In this document: positions 61,601 to 64,000 of the stretch, one piece after another
How positions within the stretch are numbered: position 1 is the first letter of the stretch
Layout: every line of letters starts with the position of its first letter
Assembly: GCA_002698785.1 (NCBI GenBank)
Contig: PAAG01000059.1
Coordinates: 496,001-560,000, forward strand
Direction: 5' to 3'
Length of the DNA stretch: 64,000 nt
Origin: Verrucomicrobiales bacterium
Lineage (GTDB): Bacteria > Verrucomicrobiota > Verrucomicrobiia > Verrucomicrobiales > DEV007
Translations under genes and position numbers: made by a program
Notes under the pieces: model-generated
What the model was told of the DNA's origin: nothing
Database searches by the model: none
What the model saw: only the letters and a program-made list of their open reading frames with translations

Positions 61601-61674
61601 TAAACTTCCGGAAATTCGGAAGCTACAGCGGCATTCAGAAGCAAAAAGGAAATCAATACAAACCGGGGGTGCAT
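58663..61674 (-). CDS. PVC-type membrane-bound dehydrogenase/HEAT-repeat protein with C-terminal heme
   Basis: About 1003 residues from the ATG at 61674, which begins a signal peptide (ending AVAS); an in-frame extension to 61734 lacks export features. The N-terminal propeller is the Pirellula/Verrucomicrobium type (TIGR02604-like): LPEGFSVTLFASEPEVRNPIAMAW-type start, DGKADKRTVFTEDVQ, NGLRWGPDGWLYGRCG. A HEAT-like helical middle follows, and a cytochrome domain (TIGR02603-like) with CGSCH at about residue 877 and KIGPDLTGSN. It probably oxidises a sugar in the periplasm and passes electrons through the heme. These genes are hallmarks of the PVC superphylum and are not known from most other bacteria. 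Confidence 0.92.
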   Translation of the reverse strand: MHPRFVLISFLLLNAAVASEFPEVYNSEPDATAEPPTAQEALEMWDLPEGFSVTLFASEPEVRNPIAMAWDWKGRMWVAENYTYAERQTRFELGLKDRVLILEDEDWDGKADKRTVFTEDVQMLTSVEVGKGGVWLMCPPQLLFIPDRDGDDVPDGSPEVVLDGFTVAESNYHNFANGLRWGPDGWLYGRCGHSCPGKVGLPGTPVEDRIPIEGGIWRYHPERKVFEGIAHGTTNPWGHGWDKNGELFFINTVNGHLWHGITGAHFKESFGADPNPYVFDRLDMHADHWHFDTSGKWSESRDGAANEFGGGHAHVGMMVYQGDKWPEEFRDRLYTLNMHGFRANRERLDREGSGYVARHEPDVFFTKDKWFRGIDIRQAADGSVFVLDWSDTGECHEHTGVHRTSGRIYRISYGKVEKPGYSWTKELGETLSGQPRYPVPWEDEGLLSKVGELTAENLREVAMSGQETTLRLRSMWALHALGAKRSDWIDFCADDDEHVRSWAIRLITDDLAIDTVLGARPKQDHEPLDEDVLSQFNFMAEKDESGLVRLALASTLQRLELDQREALASALVARAEDAGDHNLPSMVWYGICPLAEQDPMALVRIAENSTWPDTLRWTARALSMQIEEEPEPLDALITFSSTLDASMQSAILSGVSEGLQGWRKAPKPQSWDSLMAAMGSSENEELTKLTRDLSVLFGDGRALDEIKKVALDAQGDPAQRKAAIETLIDARPDDLRKICESLLGDRQVNAVAVKGLALFDDPKLGKALASQYRRFSQADKSSVMEVLVSRPEWAQAMLEEMKAGRIPRTDLSAFQARQIRSFEKENLSDKLAESWGELRESSEDKRKLIEEWTGKLSRETLSQADLSQGRMLYSGICGSCHVMYGEGGKIGPDLTGSNRTDLGYLLENIFDPSGVVSADFRMTMLTLKDGRVLTGVVSEENEKTLTLRQAAEETRVEKSEVEKRDVSPLSMMPEGLLLAFTEDQVRDLIAYLMHPTQVALPGQ

Positions 61675-61844
61675 AGCGAAGGAGTAAAGCAGATCCGCCG
61701 CCCTAGGGACAAGGACCTTCTCCCTATCCGTCACCGCTCTGCATCAAAAAACAACTCACGCACAGAGGCCGGTTTTTCTTAACGCTGGCGATACCTCACG
61801 GCCTGTTCGAACAAGTCGTTCAGAGAACGCCTCTTTTCGGGCGT

Positions 61845-62900
61845 TTACTTCTTTTTCTTCTGCTTCAACTCGCAGGTCACGCAATCCGATAATGCAACGT
61901 CGCGAGTGGAAGGGGAACCACAAAACCGGAGACGAATCTTCCGCCGTTTCTCCTTCAGAGACTTCACTTTCATCTTGAATCCGCGAGCATCCTGATTGTC
62001 TAGAATAAACCGATACCGCCCAGTTGCTGCAGCAGCTGTCACATTACCACCAGCCACACGGTCTCTCAATTTTACGTCTGCTTCTCGCTTGTTATATTTG
62101 AGTTTCAGGTAGCAGTAGTCGACCTGAGAACCATCATTCTGGAGAGCAGGATAGAAAACGACACCTCTTCGCTTTGCTTTGAGCGACGCAGTGTCTTTCG
62201 GACTCCTTCCTTTTCCATATCGATTCTCCCCCTTGCCGGTTGTTATCCCACTTATCCGGGAAACGACTGCATCAATCCTTGAACCGGGCTCGCTGGAAGT
62301 AAGACGTCCTTGTATCTGTAGACCTGCAATGGTGGAAGAAATCACCAGCATTTCACCCGAAGCATCGGCAGCGGCAAAAAACCGGATAAAATCCTCGTCT
62401 TCCGTTCCCGGCAAAACCGTTGCAGCGCTCCCTGGATTCGGCAAATCCTTCGTTTGCCCAGCCACAATCACTTCGTCGGACGGCTCGCCCGTTCCGTCGC
62501 GATCCGAATAAACCACTACCTCATACACTTGCCCGGGCAGCAGTCCGGTCACGGTGAGAAACAAAAGCGCATCCGTATCTACTCCGGTCCAGGACTCGTC
62601 TTGTACTCCGTTCCCATTTATCGCAGTTTCCCGGCTGTCGATCTCCGCTCCCGATAAACTGCCCGAAATAGTCACGCTGGTATCTGCGCCAACACTATCT
62701 ACGAGAGCGAGGGGCTCCTCCGAATCGAAATCCATGACTCCATAGCGATTCCACACTCCGCTTCCAAGAAATCCATCCCCGTCTCCACCCTTTCCGGTAG
62801 GCGTCGTGTCGGTAAAGTTTACACTTACCAAACCCGCCAAGGCTGGAGAGACCAGTATGCTCGATACGGCGAGCAAGGTAATAGCGAAAGAGCGTTTCAT
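61845..62900 (-). CDS. Secreted protein with Lys/Arg-rich C-terminal module shared with the delta-60 protein
   Basis: About 351 residues from the ATG at 62900 (GTG one codon upstream). A signal peptide (ending ALAG) is followed by a beta-rich, Asp/Gly-rich domain (about 25-200) resembling PEP-CTERM-type extracellular proteins but with no PEP-CTERM tail. Residues about 211-351 (61848-62273) align with residues 830-980 of the delta-60 protein: GENRYGKGR, LQNDGSQ, GGNVTAAAATGRY. The tail is extremely basic (ELKQKKKK) and carries the only CxxC (CVTC). Possibly a cell-surface or polyanion-binding protein. Confidence 0.75.
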   Translation of the reverse strand: MKRSFAITLLAVSSILVSPALAGLVSVNFTDTTPTGKGGDGDGFLGSGVWNRYGVMDFDSEEPLALVDSVGADTSVTISGSLSGAEIDSRETAINGNGVQDESWTGVDTDALLFLTVTGLLPGQVYEVVVYSDRDGTGEPSDEVIVAGQTKDLPNPGSAATVLPGTEDEDFIRFFAAADASGEMLVISSTIAGLQIQGRLTSSEPGSRIDAVVSRISGITTGKGENRYGKGRSPKDTASLKAKRRGVVFYPALQNDGSQVDYCYLKLKYNKREADVKLRDRVAGGNVTAAAATGRYRFILDNQDARGFKMKVKSLKEKRRKIRLRFCGSPSTRDVALSDCVTCELKQKKKK

Positions 62901-62975
62901 CACAGGAGTAGGGAAAGGCTCGGAGGGTATCCCCTTTGCTGCATACCGTCAAGAGACCGTGCAGGTCGATTGTAC

Positions 62976-64000
62976 CTACTTCTTTGCCCCGGCGTATTTC
63001 TTCATCGCTGCCGTGCGAAATGCATTCTGCGCTTCCTTCCCATTTCCAGGAAACGCTGCATGTTGCACGAGCCAGATCGTGATGATTCCTTTATCAACAT
63101 GAGCGGTCGTATTAGTTCCGTAGGCGCCCGCATGTCCGAACGAGTTCTCTGTCACTTTGAATCCGAGGCCATACTCATTCTTCACTTCGTCGGGCGTCTG
63201 CTTTCGGGTGAGTTCCTCTATCGCATTTTCGGAGAGGTAACGCTTTCCTTTCCATTCGCCCGCATTCAGAAGCATGCGATAAAAGAGCGAAACGTCCTTG
63301 GCTGTTGAGAAAAGCCCTCCTGCCGGCATCGGGAAACGTTTCACCCGATCACTCAGTGGATAATGAAGCTGCACGATCTCCGTCGGCTCTAGCCCTTTCA
63401 TCTCCGGCCCTGCTTTGTACGAAGTTGCGATTCTTTTCACTTGTTCCTCAGTCGGCCAGAATGTCGTATCGACCATTCCGAGAGGACCGAACAATCGCTC
63501 CTGCAAGAAGTCCTCATACGATATTCCGGAAACCACTTCGAGAATTCTTGCCGCCGTATTGATCCCCGCGTTGCTATAGCGATATCCGGTCGAAGGTTCA
63601 TACTCCAAGGGAGTCATAGCATAGCTGCGAACGCGCGCTTCCAACGCATACAAATCCAAGGTCGGCTTTTCCATCGCGGAACTGAAAGGCAAACCACTGG
63701 TGTGAGACAAAACCTCTCGAACGGTAATGGGATGAGACGGCTTTGTCAGGACAGTTTGATCGTCTGTCTTCACAGAAACCAGCATCTGATCGGCAAACTC
63801 CGGAAGGTACTTCTCAACCGAGTCATCAAGACTCACTTTGCCTTCGTCGACTAACATCATGAAGGCAGCAGCTGTGATCGGCTTGGATTGTGAAGCGATC
63901 CAGAACATGGAATCCTCCGTCATCTCTTTTCCGCTCTCGATGTTCGCCCACCCCACCGTCTCTGTTGTGAGAATTTCGTTTTTGTCAGCGACCATCATCA
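62976..64000 (-). CDS. Class C beta-lactamase-type serine hydrolase, 5' end cut by window
   Basis: The reading frame covers 341 residues and remains open at position 64000, so the signal peptide and first residues are probably missing. The family is beta-lactamase class C / penicillin-binding protein transpeptidase-like: S-x-x-K in ASQSKPITAA, Y-x-N in YSNAGIN, and GHAGAYGTN at the KTG-equivalent position, which is changed to HAG, as in esterases such as EstB and D-aminopeptidases. A hydrolytic esterase or amidase is more likely than a true beta-lactamase. Confidence 0.85.
   Translation of the reverse strand, partial: MMVADKNEILTTETVGWANIESGKEMTEDSMFWIASQSKPITAAAFMMLVDEGKVSLDDSVEKYLPEFADQMLVSVKTDDQTVLTKPSHPITVREVLSHTSGLPFSSAMEKPTLDLYALEARVRSYAMTPLEYEPSTGYRYSNAGINTAARILEVVSGISYEDFLQERLFGPLGMVDTTFWPTEEQVKRIATSYKAGPEMKGLEPTEIVQLHYPLSDRVKRFPMPAGGLFSTAKDVSLFYRMLLNAGEWKGKRYLSENAIEELTRKQTPDEVKNEYGLGFKVTENSFGHAGAYGTNTTAHVDKGIITIWLVQHAAFPGNGKEAQNAFRTAAMKKYAGAKK

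Noticed and set aside
61826-61845. Hairpin AACGCC/GGCGTT as a terminator for the minus-strand gene ending at 61845.
   Set aside because: On the minus strand it overlaps the stop codon and is not followed by a T-run; on the plus strand a T-rich tail exists but no plus-strand gene is there.
1-64000. CRISPR arrays, tRNA or rRNA genes and transposases.
   Set aside because: No regularly spaced repeats, no tRNA-like cloverleaf with conserved T-loop and no IS-type reading frames were noticed on reading; a tRNAscan or Infernal run could still find a short RNA gene.
62976-64000. A true beta-lactamase conferring resistance.
   Set aside because: The KTG-equivalent position is HAG, as in esterases and peptidases of the class C fold, so a resistance role is not supported.

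Overview
The window looks like a chromosomal segment of a marine or aquatic member of the Verrucomicrobiota, probably from the Opitutae/Puniceicoccales side. This is inferred from gene content, not from a marker gene: no rRNA or tRNA was found. The supporting families are seven secreted arylsulfatase-type sulfatases, a DUF1587/1592/1588-type cytochrome c protein, a Pirellula/Verrucomicrobium-type membrane-bound dehydrogenase with a terminal CxxCH, a delta-60 repeat protein, a long prepilin-like protein and Tat-exported TIM-barrel enzymes. Genes are tightly packed, and many are joined by ATGA start/stop overlaps.

Layout. 1-1403 (minus): an M20 amidase translationally coupled to a Tat-exported amidohydrolase that runs off the window. 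1523-6741 (plus): a TIGR01777-type epimerase, a flavin amine oxidase, a DUF3253 protein, a giant prepilin-like protein and a SUKH protein. 6834-14014 (plus): a six-gene operon with a ribose-type ABC binding protein and permease (no ATPase), two exported nucleoside hydrolases and two sulfatases, preceded by a PurR/LacI-like operator. 14017-18428 (minus): a sulfatase and a 14-repeat delta-60 protein. 18566-23213 (plus): a small helical protein with a strong terminator, then GAF protein, leaderless subtilase, L,D-transpeptidase with a cytoplasmic N-terminal domain, and a divergent Amt-like protein. 23193-28865 (minus): sulfatase, unknown secreted protein, EF-hand esterase and an esterase/SMP-30 fusion. 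28931-41179 (minus): small membrane protein, SnoaL-like protein, KptA coupled to a deiodinase-like lipoprotein, DUF1592-type protein, two sulfatases, two methyltransferases, an APC-like permease and an aldo/keto reductase. 41282-51785: mixed metabolism and membrane genes, including a frameshifted sodium:solute symporter with its DUF3311 partner, a SYLF protein, a BrkB/YihY protein, an exported carbon-nitrogen hydrolase, an MgtC/DUF4010 protein and TreZ. 51861-58649 (plus): a PocR-AraC regulator, a 1249-residue sulfatase fused to a propeller-like domain, thioredoxin, a flavin-nucleotide binding protein and a Tat-exported sugar isomerase-like protein. 58663-64000 (minus): the PVC dehydrogenase/cytochrome, a secreted protein sharing a C-terminal module with the delta-60 protein, and a class C beta-lactamase-type serine hydrolase cut by the window end.

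Taken together the window is a polysaccharide/glycoconjugate and nucleoside scavenging region. Sulfatases and esterases strip substituents outside the cytoplasm, redox cytochromes may oxidise sugars, and ABC and sodium-coupled transporters import products. The most novel-looking assemblies are the nucleoside hydrolase/sulfatase/ABC operon, the GAF-subtilase-transpeptidase cassette and the sulfatase/propeller fusion. All functional links between neighbours are inferences from sequence and context.
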